Shown here piece by piece: positions 23,476-33,973 of a DNA stretch of 64,000 nt. The translations under genes and the position numbers were made by a program. The DNA lies in assembly GCA_002914805.1 (NCBI GenBank), contig JXTB01000516.1:180287-244286 (forward strand). The letters run 5' to 3'. Under the pieces are notes generated by a model. It ran no database searches, was not told where the DNA came from, and worked only from the letters and a program-made list of their open reading frames with translations. The stretch comes from Parasponia andersonii (taxonomy: Eukaryota > Streptophyta > Magnoliopsida > Rosales > Cannabaceae). Position 1 is the first letter of the stretch; each line of letters starts with the position of its first letter.

Positions 23476-23479
23476 CACA

Positions 23480-24002
23480 CTGTCACAGGGGTCACGCTGC
23501 AGCACATGTAATCGCACACCCGTGCGGTGCCCACGCCAGGTTGGGACAGCCTTATCACCCACAACACGCATATAAGCAACATCGACTGGATTCGCCCTAT
23601 CTTGGGCTTATCAGGGGAACGGCTCCTGCTCCCAACCAGTTTGTGTTGGTGAGATGCGAAGAATCCCACACGCACCTTCGGAGTCATCTGGACCAGTTGA
23701 ACATGCTAACGCCCAGTTTGTTCCGCCTATCACTTTGTAGGGGGTTACAAACCTTCCTCCACTGAAAATCATGTACGTCCTTGTGCATTAAACCGTCACA
23801 CCAAATTACTCTACCCTGCCTACCCTTTTACTCGGTGCACACCCACCATGCACCAATGCTGGCACTCGGCGTAAACGTACTTTCACTACTACCTTACAAT
23901 TTGTTATGGCCTCAGTAAGGGCTGATTGCATCTTAGTGATCTCCATCCCATGGAATACGGCAATATCTACCCACATCCACCGTTTAGGCTTTGATACCAC
24001 GC
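23480..24002 (-). other. Extra leader and foreign LTR-like segment in chromovirus
   Basis: Between the two primer sites lie (minus strand) a short reading frame from MVSKPKRWMWVDIAVFHGME (24000-23806), which looks like a gag start, and then about 325 bp ending CCTGTGACA at 23480 that look like the 3' part of an unrelated LTR. This arrangement suggests that two elements were joined by template switching or recombination. Confidence 0.55.
23988..23999 (-). promoter_or_regulatory. Primer-binding site of chromovirus (outer)
   Basis: In element orientation the 5' LTR ends GGTCATGACA, then gcg, then TGGTATCAAAGC. This is complementary to the 3' end of initiator tRNA-Met with one change (consensus TGGTATCAGAGC). 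Confidence 0.8.
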
Positions 24003-24658
24003 TGTCATGACCCTAGCCTCAAACTAGATAATCGTGCGGCACTTAGCACAGTCCGTCGTACTAAATCAGCCTACCAATACTCAAGAAAGGGACTTAGAGT
24101 AAGCTTTTGAGATAAAGTTGTAAGGATGAGAGAGTTTAGTTGAATGAAAGCTTTATATTTCTCTTAGAATACTTACAACTCTCACAAATGGGACTTGTGT
24201 ACAAATGAACCCAAGGAGTATTTTATGTAGGCAAAGTCTAAACCAACCAGGGGTTAGGATCATGCCAAGTAGCATGATCTTACAAAGGGTCTAGATTATT
24301 CTCAACTAAAGTTATAATATCTACAAAGATATTTACATAGAGAATTCTAGAACAAAACATGGTCTAGATCCTTCTAAGAGGTTCACCCACCATCTTAGCT
24401 CTTCTAAGTCATTCTAGGAGCTTCTAGGACCGTTCAACCTATTTAGTACTATTCGGCCTTGTCTAGAGTCTTCTAGGACTTAGTAGCACCAACTAGAGTC
24501 TTCTAACATAGCCAAGACCTCTCTTGATCACTCTAGAAGTGTCCATCACGTTCTAGGGTCTTTCTCAATCTTTTTGGGTGAGCGGTATATATAGAGGACC
24601 TTAGAGCCATGAGCAACAATATTTGGATTTTTGGGAGTCAAATGAGTGGGGCATAATA
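24003..24658 (-). repeat. 5' LTR of chromovirus
   Basis: 656 bp; plus strand tgtcatgacc...ggggcataata. The terminal CA is mutated to TA. A TATA box reads TATATATA on the minus strand at about 24586-24593. About 91% identical by hand count to the 3' LTR at 18131-18784. Confidence 0.9.
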
Positions 24659-25300
24659 CTTAACTCCAAGTCCACTTCCTTCTCATTTTCCCCTAAACTC
24701 ACTTCATCACCACCTAATTCCTTTAAACCCTTCGGAATCGAATTTGACATGATTCTCTCTAAAGATCTTGCCGCGGTAGCCTCTGCCACATCTGTTGGGA
24801 CACTTCCTCCAATATTGTAAATAGGCATCCATTCATCCAAGTAGTCATTTGTCATCAGAGGCTGATAATGATGATCATATGGACCATGTTGGCACATTGG
24901 TGATCTTGCACCATAGGTATGATGATCATGATCCTGATGAAGATGATAGTGAAGTCTAGTTCCAACGATGGCAGAAGAATACTGAGGCTGGAAAAGTGTC
25001 TGGTAGTTAGTAGAAATTGTAGGCTTAAACATGGGTGCCGCAAAGAATGACGAGGATGATGGTGAGAAAGTGCACGGAAAAAGCCTCCAAGATGCTGCAG
25101 CTAGCTTCAAAGTGAGCCTGATAGAGTTTATTTATTTTCCTCTTGTCCCTTTCGGAACGATGAGCATTTTGATGGCCGCCCAAAGCTTGGCCAGTCTCAA
25201 AACTTCTCCAACAAAAGGGACACTTGAAGTTCTTTCGAGGGATTGAGACCGCTGTGCTCTCATCGGAATCGGATTGCTCTGCTTCAAACTTAATTGGCAT
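24659..25300 (-). pseudogene. C2H2 zinc-finger gene, broken by frameshift and retrotransposon
   Basis: From ATG 25300 the frame encodes one plant C2H2 finger, CPFCWRSFETGQALGGHQNA H (Cys27, Cys30, His43, His47), then KINKLYQAH. There it shifts frame: the downstream frame (KLAAASWRLFPCTF to EVDLEL) is the continuation and needs one base fewer in the TTT run near 25111-25113. At 24659 the coding sequence meets the chromovirus LTR after codons for VDLEL. The lost end survives beyond the element: codons at 18128-18120 would complete VDLELRL and a stop, an EAR-type (LxLxL) repression motif. It was a nuclear transcription repressor of the QALGGHQNAH class; it is now probably non-functional, unless the frameshift is a sequencing error. 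Confidence 0.85.
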
Positions 25301-25415
25301 ATTGGAAGAAGAGCGAAGAAAATTCTCTGAGAAGAGAGAGAAGAGAGTGTGTGTTATTAGATTAAGTATTTAATTGTGAGTTAGAAAGATAAGAATATTA
25401 CTACTATTTCAAGTA

Positions 25416-25424
25416 ATATATATA
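25416..25424 (-). promoter_or_regulatory. TATA box of broken zinc-finger gene
   Basis: The minus strand reads ctcTATATATATtac about 115 bp upstream of the ATG at 25300, with a purine-rich leader between. The position is typical of a plant core promoter. Confidence 0.5.
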
Positions 25425-25719
25425 GAGCTGTACAGAAAGGAGTTTGTCCATGGAGGTAGTACTTTAATAAGCGTACGTATAATCAAAATAAAAGAAAGAT
25501 TTTCTTAAGAAGCATATTTGCTACTCGACCTTAATATAGGTCATTTTAATTAGTAGTGCTTTAAAGGAAATTTCAGCAAATTTAGTTTACAAAAGAAAAA
25601 AAAAAATCGTACTCATGAGCAAAATTTGAATAAAACCCACTTCCATGTATAAAGCTATATCCTTACTTTACAGAAAAATTTCTCTCCCCAAATGGAAGTT
25701 GAAAATTATTTTAAAAAAT

Positions 25720-25945
25720 CCCTTTTAAAAGTTTTTTATTCCAGAATCGGTCATATTAAATGAGATTTTTTCCCCACACATTAGTTTTAAAACTCTCACA
25801 TTCATTTCCTCCCAAAAAAAAAAAAAAAAATTCTTGCATTCATTTATCTTCTTCTTCTTTTTCTTTTTCTTCTTCTTCTTCAATCTTTTGCTTTCTAGAC
25901 AAAACCTCACCCCAAAAGTTAAGATATTTTGATAATTTTTTTAAT
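25720..25945. repeat. Duplicated upstream block, copy at first zinc-finger gene
   Basis: It shares ccttttaaaagttt, ttccaraatyrgtcatattaaat, cttttgctttctmracaaaa and ttttgataatttttttaatg, in order, with 41342-41512. It sits about 420 bp upstream of the zinc-finger ATG. The second copy has no zinc-finger gene beside it. Confidence 0.7.
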
Positions 25946-26527
25946 GACAAGAATGGTCATGTTCCTCCATATACCTGGATTATGTGTTCCTACGAAAGTG
26001 TTGCTGAGATCCATTTTGGTCATGTTCCTACCATGGTATTTTTCACCCTTTTTTCCTCCCTTAATGATAATATAATATTTCTTGCATTCAAAATATATAC
26101 ATATAAAAATTTGTAATAAGTTATCTTCCTAAAGTGTAGGGAAACTTCCAAGACGTAATTGACAAACTAGTTACATTTTTTCTTCTTTTGGAAAGTCAAT
26201 TTAAACGTATAATTGGTATTTCAAATTAAAATTTCTATATAAGACACGTTGTTGCTGTCTCTATATAAGGAAATTAGATATACTATCTTTCCTACTTAAG
26301 AATTCCTATAATGTGCAATAATGCATAGTGGTTCTTAATATTTTCCTATTTAGTATTAACATTTAAAAGTAGTGTAAATAGTTAAATGTATATATAAATA
26401 AGGCTCAGATATATTGCGGTCGTCTACCAATTTTTATAGGAAATGGCAAACATATTTGGGCCAATAATATTTGGCACAATATAAGGGCCCCGTGGAGTTG
26501 TAAACATCGCAGTGTTTGAAATAATGG

Positions 26528-26880
26528 GTGAACCACAAAAAAAAAATTCTCTGTACTTTGTAATTTCAATTATGAAATTTGGACTCTACAAAATAATATT
26601 TTGAGATTAAGAATTTTTTTGAAAATTAATACTTTGGATAGACTTTTTGACTATTTTTAACAAAAAAAAAATATTATTCTTCATTAAAACTAGATTAGTC
26701 ATTATTATTTTTCTTAAGTTTGAGGATATTATTGTATTTTATCAACTAAAATTATTTAAAAAATCAATTCAAAGTATTAATTTTCAAAAATTTTAATCTC
26801 AGAGTATTATTTTGTAGAGTACAAATTTCAGGCTTTAAATTGCAAAACAATTAAACTTTAAGATATTTTTTTTGCAATTA
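26528..26880. mobile_element. Palindromic (foldback) MITE-like element
   Basis: The left arm, gactctacaaaataatattttgagatt...ttttgaaaattaatactttg, is mirrored by the right arm in reverse complement, with arms of roughly 120 bp and a short AT-rich loop. The RNA would form a long hairpin. Outer limits and target duplication are unclear because the ends are poly(A)/poly(T). Confidence 0.65.
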
Positions 26881-27245
26881 TCTCTTGAAACAATCGACAA
26901 TAGCACAGAGAAAATGTTCCACATATAAATACAAGTTCATGACCGAAAACGATCTATCATTTAGGCTCCGAAATTGATAGAAAATCAAATCAGAACAAGT
27001 AAAAAGAGAATTTCTGTTAGACAAAATGGTTTAACAAGATAATTTATTTCGAATGCCACTTCAAGAAGACATATGTCAAAGTTTTACTGGTATAAACGCT
27101 AAAGCTAAGCTTATCTGCCCGAAATCGCTAGTAGTAGAATAATAATAATGATGATGTTGATGATGCGTAGAAAGACCAAAACATAATAAGTTCAAAGTTT
27201 GCTATTAATCATTGTTAATCAAAGAGTTTGTTATTAATCATTGGT

Positions 27246-28039
27246 TGTTGGTGCTGTTCTTACCAGCTGTCTACGTGTCTCTGAACTGTTGACGTCGTGT
27301 CCACTAATTGTCCACGTATCCTTGCTATCCCCGAGTGCTTTTAGCTTCAGGCTGAGATGGAGAGACGGGGTTGGCTACCTGCAAAGACTCTTCGATGCTT
27401 AAGTTAGTGATTTATCCCCGAGACTGAACAGCAAGAATTGAGTTTTTCTCTGTAAATATTTTTTTTTTGTATATATCTCTCTCTTTAGGGAGGAAATAAG
27501 GCTTATATATATAATCCTGGAACTGGGAGCTTTCTGGCTCTTAATTCCAGGATCAAGTACCTTTTTCCATCATGACTTACTCTAGAATTCACGGGCCGTG
27601 GTTATCGTGACCTCCTTTGCATCATTGCGGCCTATTTTTCGCCGTCCCTTATGACTCCAACCTGTTGGGGATAAGATTTTGACAAACCGCCGTTCTGTCA
27701 GGATGGCTTGTCTAATGCGCGCACCTACCCAAGATCGCATTTAATGCTCTATCTAGGTCTGGAGTAGTGAGCTACTTCCTACAATTTTCTGGCAGAAGAC
27801 CTTTGAGGCTCCTGACTCCTAGTTGTTAAGGTAAGAATCGGACTGGGCCGAATCCATCCAGGGTCTGGGATGGGTTCGACCCTGGCTTCGGACAGCACAT
27901 GGGCCTATGCAGTACCACGTGCGACTCGCGTGGCTTTTAATCGGTCACTCTGGATACGTGTCTGACGGTGTGTCCCCCTTGTGACCTATTCTGCCACTTA
28001 ATCGTCTACGTGGTGTATGATTTAGGAATGGATCTCACA
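27246..28039 (-). repeat. 3' LTR of TatB
   Basis: 794 bp. The plus strand begins tgttggtgctgttcttacca and ends ggatctcaca, so the element-orientation ends are TGTGAGATCC and CACCAACA. A TATA box (ttatatatataat) is near 27502-27514. The first bases differ from the 5' LTR (TGTGGGACCC) by transitions. Confidence 0.9.
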
Positions 28040-28058
28040 ACTACTCCCATTTCCCTAT
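28040..28058 (-). promoter_or_regulatory. Polypurine tract of TatB
   Basis: In element orientation the sequence is gggaaatgggagtagt, immediately before the 3' LTR start at 28039. It matches the TatA tract in composition and place. Confidence 0.75.
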
Positions 28059-28270
28059 TTGATAGATTCGTATCCATCAAGTGGGGAAATTGTATCTCCG
28101 GTCCTCCAATTCGAGGGATACACGTGGCTCTCCCACCGTCACTCCTCCCTAATTATCGATGTTAGAGCACGCCATCCCGTGTCACAATTTTTTCAAATTT
28201 TCGAAATTCCAATATCTCCATCTTCCTTGCCCTGCTCTCTTCCAGGGGAAAAACTCTTCGGCTCCCCCTT

Positions 28271-28278
28271 TATAAAAG
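28271..28278 (+). promoter_or_regulatory. TATA box of TatB antisense gene
   Basis: ccctttATAAAAgcc lies about 124 bp upstream of the ATG at 28402. TatA has an equivalent box at the same distance, which supports a conserved internal promoter reading away from the 3' LTR. Confidence 0.6.
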
Positions 28279-28401
28279 CCGCATTTACGCTCATTTCTTA
28301 CTTTACCAAAATCTCCAAGTATTTCAGCTTTCTCAAATCTTAGAGTTTCTACATCCCTCTTTTTCCAGAACCTTTCGTCTTCTTCGATTGCACCTAACAC
28401 G

Positions 28402-31400
28402 ATGGCCCTGAATCAGAGTTAGAAACTCCGCCCCGTCGCGGATTCTGAATTAGGGTCATTGAAGAGGCAGCTCTGCTTTCCCGGCGGAGTAACTTTAGAG
28501 AAGGTCGATGGCCCGGCGGACTGGTACCTTTATCCCTCTGCTCCAAAAGGCTCCATCGTCCTGGGGAAGAGGCATCTGGAATGGCTGCGGTTTACTCTTC
28601 CTCCCTTGGTCCACCGGTTCTTTAGCCTCACGAAGATTCATCCGATGCAGCTCAATGCTAACGGAGTCATGATCTTAATGGGGCTTTCTGCCTTGTCCAT
28701 CCTTCTCAACACGCATATCGAGGAGAAAGTGGTTTTTTATGCCTATAAACTTACCCTCATCCCCAAAAAGAGCTCTTATCCCACTTTCTATCTCCAGCTG
28801 CTCCCAGGGCATCACATCTTCTTGGGCTTGCCGAAGTCGAATAAGCAGCGGGACTCCCATTCCAGGATATATGCCATCGGAGGGGTGTGGAGCTCTCCCT
28901 GGGTGAACGGAGAGCATTTTCAAATCCCCTCGTTCTTTTTGCAAAGTAAGTATTGAGTCGTGAATTTCAGGTCCGTGCATATTTCGTCTATTTTTACTTA
29001 TGACATTTTGCCTTGCGCAGCCTCTGTGGAGGAAAGTAGGTTCGAGCCTCGACTATTGGTGGGTAGGCTCCAGAAGCTGGAGGGAATCATCCTCTTTGGG
29101 TCGTCTAGGGATTGCCGACACATCCAGGCTGTCCTGAATACCCAGGTGATGAATATGATGTCAAGGATGGTTTCATATCTTCTCTTCCCATTGGACACGT
29201 GGGTCATCACCAAGCACCTTTGGAGCCAGCTTGATGCCTCCACCCTGAACCAATTCTGCTGGGATGAGCAGGGTCGCATCACTATGGTGGGTCGTTAGAT
29301 CACAGCCTCGAGCCAGTTGGCTGGTCCGAATGACCTGGTGGCGTCGACCAGTCACGAGCTCAAAGAAGTGGTGAAGCTCATGGCCGAGGAGTGTGTCAGG
29401 TTCCGTAGGGAGAAAACCGCTACCCCCAAGAAGGCTAAGGGTGAGTTCATTTTTGTACCTTGGGGCTTTATCGATCAGGTCATGGCTGCATTTTAACCAT
29501 GTTGCTTGCTCTTCACAGGTTCGGACGTAGGCTATTCGGCAGGCCCCTCCCCGGTCAAGGGGAAGACCGCTCGCTATGCACAAGGCTCACTCCAAGGTCC
29601 CTGCTGGTCAGCATTTGGTGGTGTCCTCGGAGGACGAGGCCTCGGGAGTTGTCATCCCAAGAATAGGCTTGGACGACGACCTGAAGGGTCTGTTTGTGAC
29701 CGGGGGTGAAACGCCTGTAGTGCCATCTGCCGATGCGGGCAGGCTCACGATCCGGGAGGCGCCGGCCATAAAGGTTGTGCATGGTGAAGGGGCATCTTCG
29801 AGCCTGCTCGATGATCCCTCTGCGTCGACCTCTTCTGCCCCCAGCTCTGGCTCAAAGGCGGGAATGGGTTCCGGTACTGCCCTTTCCCGTGGGGAGATTG
29901 CTAAGCTTAGCAGAGGGGATCCGAGGTTGAAGTCTCGGCTGTCTTCCCCTCCCCCGGTCTCCATGAAGTGTGATTACGAACTCGATTCATCTAAGGGGGA
30001 GGAGAGCCTGGCGGGAAGAGAGGCAGAACCGCCCTTTCTTTCGACAGCGACGATGAAGGGGCTACTCTGACTCTCGTGAGGAGGAGGAGGTCCGTGCGAG
30101 ATGGCGCATCTAAGGATGTTTGTCAAGACAAGACCGAAAAATCACACACGGGCATCCCTTTGGCAGAAGTGGTAGTCGAAGCTACTGACGCAGTAGCGGT
30201 GCTTGGTGATGCCTTACTCTCCACTGCTACCACCTTTGCCACTCCGGGGGCATCAAAAGAAGTCGCTGGTGCGCATTTGGTGGGGGATAAAGGCGTCCTC
30301 ACGGTCGGCAGGATGGAATGCGTTCCTCAGATGCAGACAATGCCCAGGGAGAGGGTACGGCCACGGAGCCTGAGCTAGAGGCGCTCTCCTCGGAGAATGT
30401 AGAGCTTGTGGCCAGTCACAGCATTGCATAGGTATGGTTCATCTAGCCGTAGGCACCAGGTTCTTGGCATCCTCTCTGAACACTGACTCCTCTTTCTTGT
30501 GCTTTGCAGCTAGCCAATATCTAGTCCTTCTTCTTCTCTCGCGTTAGCGAGCTGATCGGGCAGTTGAACGCCCGTGCTATGATGGCTGAGCAGAGCAAGG
30601 CTGCCCTTGCCATGTTGAGGGCAGATTTTGACTTGTACCGGAGCCTGGATGAGGTTAAGGTCAGCAACACGGTGGCCTATGCTTTGAGCATCGAAAGGGC
30701 CAGGTGTGAGGAGCTGGTCACCGCGTTGGCTGAGGTAGAGACCGCCAGGCTGGCCCAAGCCGAGGCTGCCATGCTAACCCAGGCTGAGCTCAAGGTCAAG
30801 GAGCAAGAGTTGCAGAATGCAGGGGCAGAGATGGGTCTGGCTTTCATCGCTCGTGACAGAGCTGTCGATGAGGTCAAAGAAGCGAGGAAAACTGAGGCGA
30901 AAGCCAAACTCAAGGCCTATTCCTTGCAGCGTAGGCTTGACCGGTTCAACGAGGTAATCCGACATCTCTATTCGGATCACAAAAAACTGATGGAGGCTCA
31001 TGTCGAGTTGTCTCGCAAACGTGGTGAAGATCTCGCCGATATTAACAATCTTTTGATCGACTTATCACAGTAGTAAGTGGAGCTGAGGCTAGCTGTGCTG
31101 AGGGATAGACTGGCAGACGCAGAGAAGCTGAAGACAAGGTACCAGAGGCAGGTGGATATCCTTTTTGTAGAGTGCTACAGGTCTGGTTGAGAGAATAGGG
31201 AATTTGAAGGCCACTCAAAAGTGGTAACGTCAGACCAGTTCGATGAGCAGAAAGGCATCGAGAAGGACCATTATTTAGTCAGGTACCACATGTAGCAGTT
31301 AGGGGACGAAATTAACATCGTGTACCCTGCTGATGTATTGAAGATGCTCGACGAAGAAAAAGATGGGCCCTCTACATCTTCTTTTGTTGCCAAGGAGATT

Positions 31401-31592
31401 GTCCTCGCTCCGAGTCTGCCAGAACGAGCTCTGGAGGTCTCCGGGGATCAGCCTGGCGAGGGCACCTTGACAGGCAGAGGGTCAAGCACGGTCGTCTTGT
31501 CCAGCGATGATTCCGCTCCCGGTACGCCATCCCCCGCTACAGCTGGTCCAAGCGTCGAAGCCGATGTCGCTTCTCTTTCTGGAGGTAACTAG
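28402..31592 (+). pseudogene. Antisense four-exon accessory gene of TatB
   Basis: Exons 28402-28945, 29021-29440, 29519-30431 and 30510-31295, with continuation to TAG 31590-31592. Exons 1, 2 and 4 are 544, 420 and 786 nt, exactly as in TatA; intron 1 is 75 nt in both. Splice sites are GTAAGT...TGCGCAG, GTGAGT...TTCACAG and GT...TTTGCAG. Product: N-terminal domain resembling Pfam Transposase_28 (LPPLVHRFFSLTKIHPMQLN), a low-complexity middle, an Ala/Glu-rich coiled coil (30564-31073), and an acidic Ser/Pro tail. Stops: TAG 28420 and TAG 31293 (both shared with TatA), TAG 29296, one near 30525, two near 31072, TGA near 31188, and a frameshift before 29576. A poly(A)-like aataataaaa lies near 31671. 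The function is unknown to me; an accessory role like that of the Grande antisense gene is inference. Confidence 0.75.
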
Positions 31593-32619
31593 GGACACTC
31601 GCTCTTTTGTACATTTGTAAAGTGCTGACCATTCTGTGTAGAGCTGATCCCTGTTGCAAGCAACTGTTTAAATAATAAAACGACGTGTTCTTCTCATGCT
31701 TATTCTATGTTATCTCTTATATTCATTATTATTTTTTTTTTTTGCCTGCATCCGTGGTTAGGGTCAGACATCATATACGATGCCATTCCTTTGTCGGTGG
31801 TCTGCCCGGCCTCTGGGTATAGTCTAATTGTATATGATTCGGAGTTACTAGCGAATTCCTCTCATGCTATGACCGACGAGGTTAGCTCTGGAGATCGGGA
31901 CATGAGTTCCGGCTTGCCCGAATTTGAGGATGTATAACTTCCGTTATGACTTATCTTAGTAGAATATGATCCGTGCATATGGTTGGACTTTTCTGACCCT
32001 AAATGGGAACGCGCTAGGAATCAGCTCCAAGGATTGGTCGAATACTGTTTGGACCCGTCACTACAGAGGTAGAGGCTTGGGCTTGGCTCTTTCCAGGAGC
32101 GAACGGTGCGTTACGACTCCGACGTATCCCTGCGAGTCTGCCCAAGATCCGCTTCTTACAAATAGAGACACTGGGTCCGCGTCTGTGTCGACTGCGCATT
32201 CTGTAATCTAAGCTATAATAAACAGAATTTGATTTTAATTTCTACTTTCGTGCTTAGTATTGCCCGGACCTACTTCCAACAGGTAGGCTTGGTTCCGTTC
32301 ACTTCCTACCCTTGCGTAGCTAAGGCGCTATCTAGGGAGGGTCTACTTCCAGTACGTAGACCCTGGTCCCGTTTGCCTTAGGCTAGTACGTAGCTAAGGT
32401 GCCCCTTGGAGAGGGTCTACTTCCAACGAGTAGACCCCGACCCCTTTACCTTTGGCTCAGGCTTAGCTTAAGTGCTCTCTGGGGGGGTCTCATCGCTCAA
32501 ATCTCCCCCATCCTGCAGGTATTCCTTGAAAGTCAGCGGCGAGTTTTGCTGCGCGGCCAGTTGCCTTTCTTATGCCCTCTTGGGTCGTCGACAAGCGACG
32601 TGATTCCTGTGGTATGATT
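31593..32619. other. Spacer between antisense gene and array in TatB
   Basis: No credible gene. It holds short inverted phrases gggtctacttccaacgagtagacccc and relatives near 32275, 32336 and 32407, spaced about 65-70 bp, which can form small hairpins. They recall the GTCTGCC/GGCAGAC hairpin repeats of TatA at 3025-3270. Confidence 0.55.
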
Positions 32620-33840
32620 TTTGGTGAGGTCTGCTGGCAAATGCTTTATTGCGCAGTTCAATCCCTTTCGCTTGTTTTCTCAGGCCATCGGCAATCATTT
32701 TATTGCGCGATGTGATTCTCATAGTGCGACCCTCACTGGGGTCTGCTGGCAAGCATTTGACTGTACAGCTCGATCCTCCTCGTGCATTTTCCTGGGCCAT
32801 CAGCAAGCATTCTATTACGTGATATGATTCCCATAGTGTGACCCTCACTGAGGTCTGCTGGCAAGCATTTAACTGCACAGCTCGATCCTCCTCGTGCGTT
32901 TTCCCGGGCCATCGGCAAGCATTTTATTGTGCGATGTGATTCACATAGCGCGACCCTCACTGAGGTCTACTGGCAAGCATTTGACTACGCAGCTTGAACC
33001 TCCTCGTGTGTTTTCCTGGGCCATCGGCAAGCATTTTATTGCGTGATGTGATTCCCATAGCGTGATCTTTATCGAGGTTTGTTGGCAAGCATTTTGCTGT
33101 GTAGCTCGATCCTTCTCGTGCATTTTCCCAGGCTATTGACAAGCATTTTATTGCACGATGTGATTTCCATAGCGTGATCTTTATCAAGGTCTGCTGGCAA
33201 GCATTTTGCTACATAGCTCAATCTTCTTCGTACATTTTCTCGGGCTATCTACAAGCATTCTATTGTGCAATGTGATTCCCATAGTACGATCTTTGTCGAG
33301 GTCTGCTGGCAAGCATTTTGTTGCGTAGCTCAATCCTGTTCGTACGTTTTCTCGGGCCATCGGCAAGCATTATATTGCACGATGTGATTCCCATAGTACG
33401 ATCTTTGTCGAGGTCTGCTGGCAAGCATTTTGCTATACTGCTCAATCCTCTTCGTACGTTTTCTCGGGCCATCGGCAAGCATTCTATTGCACGATATGAT
33501 TCCCATAGTACGATCTTTTGCGCGAATGGTCCGTGGGGTCTGGCACTGTGGGCAGACCCTTTTACATGGTAATCCAAAGCATAAATCTATGGAGCGGAGG
33601 TTGGCTGGCAAGCATTTTGCTGCGCAGCTCAATCCTCTTTGTACATTTTCTCAGGTCATTGGCAAGCATTCTATTGTACGATGTGATTCCCATAGTATGA
33701 TCCTTGTCAAGGTCTACTGGCAAGTATTTTGCTACATAGCTTAATCCTCTTCGTACGTTTTCTTGGGCCATCGGCAAGCATTCTATTACATGATGTGATT
33801 TCCATAGTACGATCTTTCGCACGAATGGTTCGTAGGGTCT
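32620..33840 (-). repeat. ~112-bp tandem array in TatB
   Basis: The marker gtctgctggc (plus strand) recurs at 32741, 32853, 32964, 33077, 33189, 33301, 33413 and 33712, giving periods of 111-113 bp, with an interruption near 33510-33610 by a gggtctggcac...gcagaccc segment that recurs at 33836. Each unit has a half-unit marker, ggccatcggcaagcatt. It matches the TatA unit in the same orientation relative to the element, but that unit is ~99 bp. Confidence 0.9.
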
Positions 33841-33973
33841 GGCACTATGGGCAGACCCTTTTACATGGCAATCCAAAGCATAAATCCATGGAGTGGAAAC
33901 CCTCACCTATTTTGGAATTAAGTTGTTTAATAATACAAGCATTCACATGTGTCTTCCAGCATTTACACACATC

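Larger units (their letters stand above)
18131..24658 (-). mobile_element. Chromovirus-type Ty3/gypsy retrotransposon
   Basis: 6,528 bp with LTRs at 24003-24658 (5') and 18131-18784 (3'). A tRNA-iMet-type primer site adjoins the 5' LTR and a polypurine tract adjoins the 3' LTR. The flanks give CTTA on both sides (18127-18130 and 24659-24662), a 4-bp duplication, and removing one copy restores an uninterrupted zinc-finger reading frame. A chromodomain after integrase assigns it to the chromoviruses; the sub-lineage is unresolved. The hand count between LTRs is about 58 differences in 655 bp (~9%). Confidence 0.9.
25425..27240. other. Intergenic DNA upstream of broken zinc-finger gene
   Basis: No gene supported. 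It contains the duplicated block at 25720-25945, a palindromic element at 26528-26880, and a TTATTAATCATTG phrase repeated just before the TatB insertion (27201-27241). Reading frames here run through poly(A)/poly(T) and CTT repeats and are not credible. Confidence 0.5.

Noticed and set aside
23340-23765. 141-codon plus-strand ORF
   Set aside because: Shadow frame over the chromovirus leader and gag start on the minus strand; contains no recognisable motif.
32570-33700. Family of small minus-strand proteins with repeated MARENVR/LADGPRK phrases
   Set aside because: These are translations of the ~112-bp TatB array in successive units, not genes.
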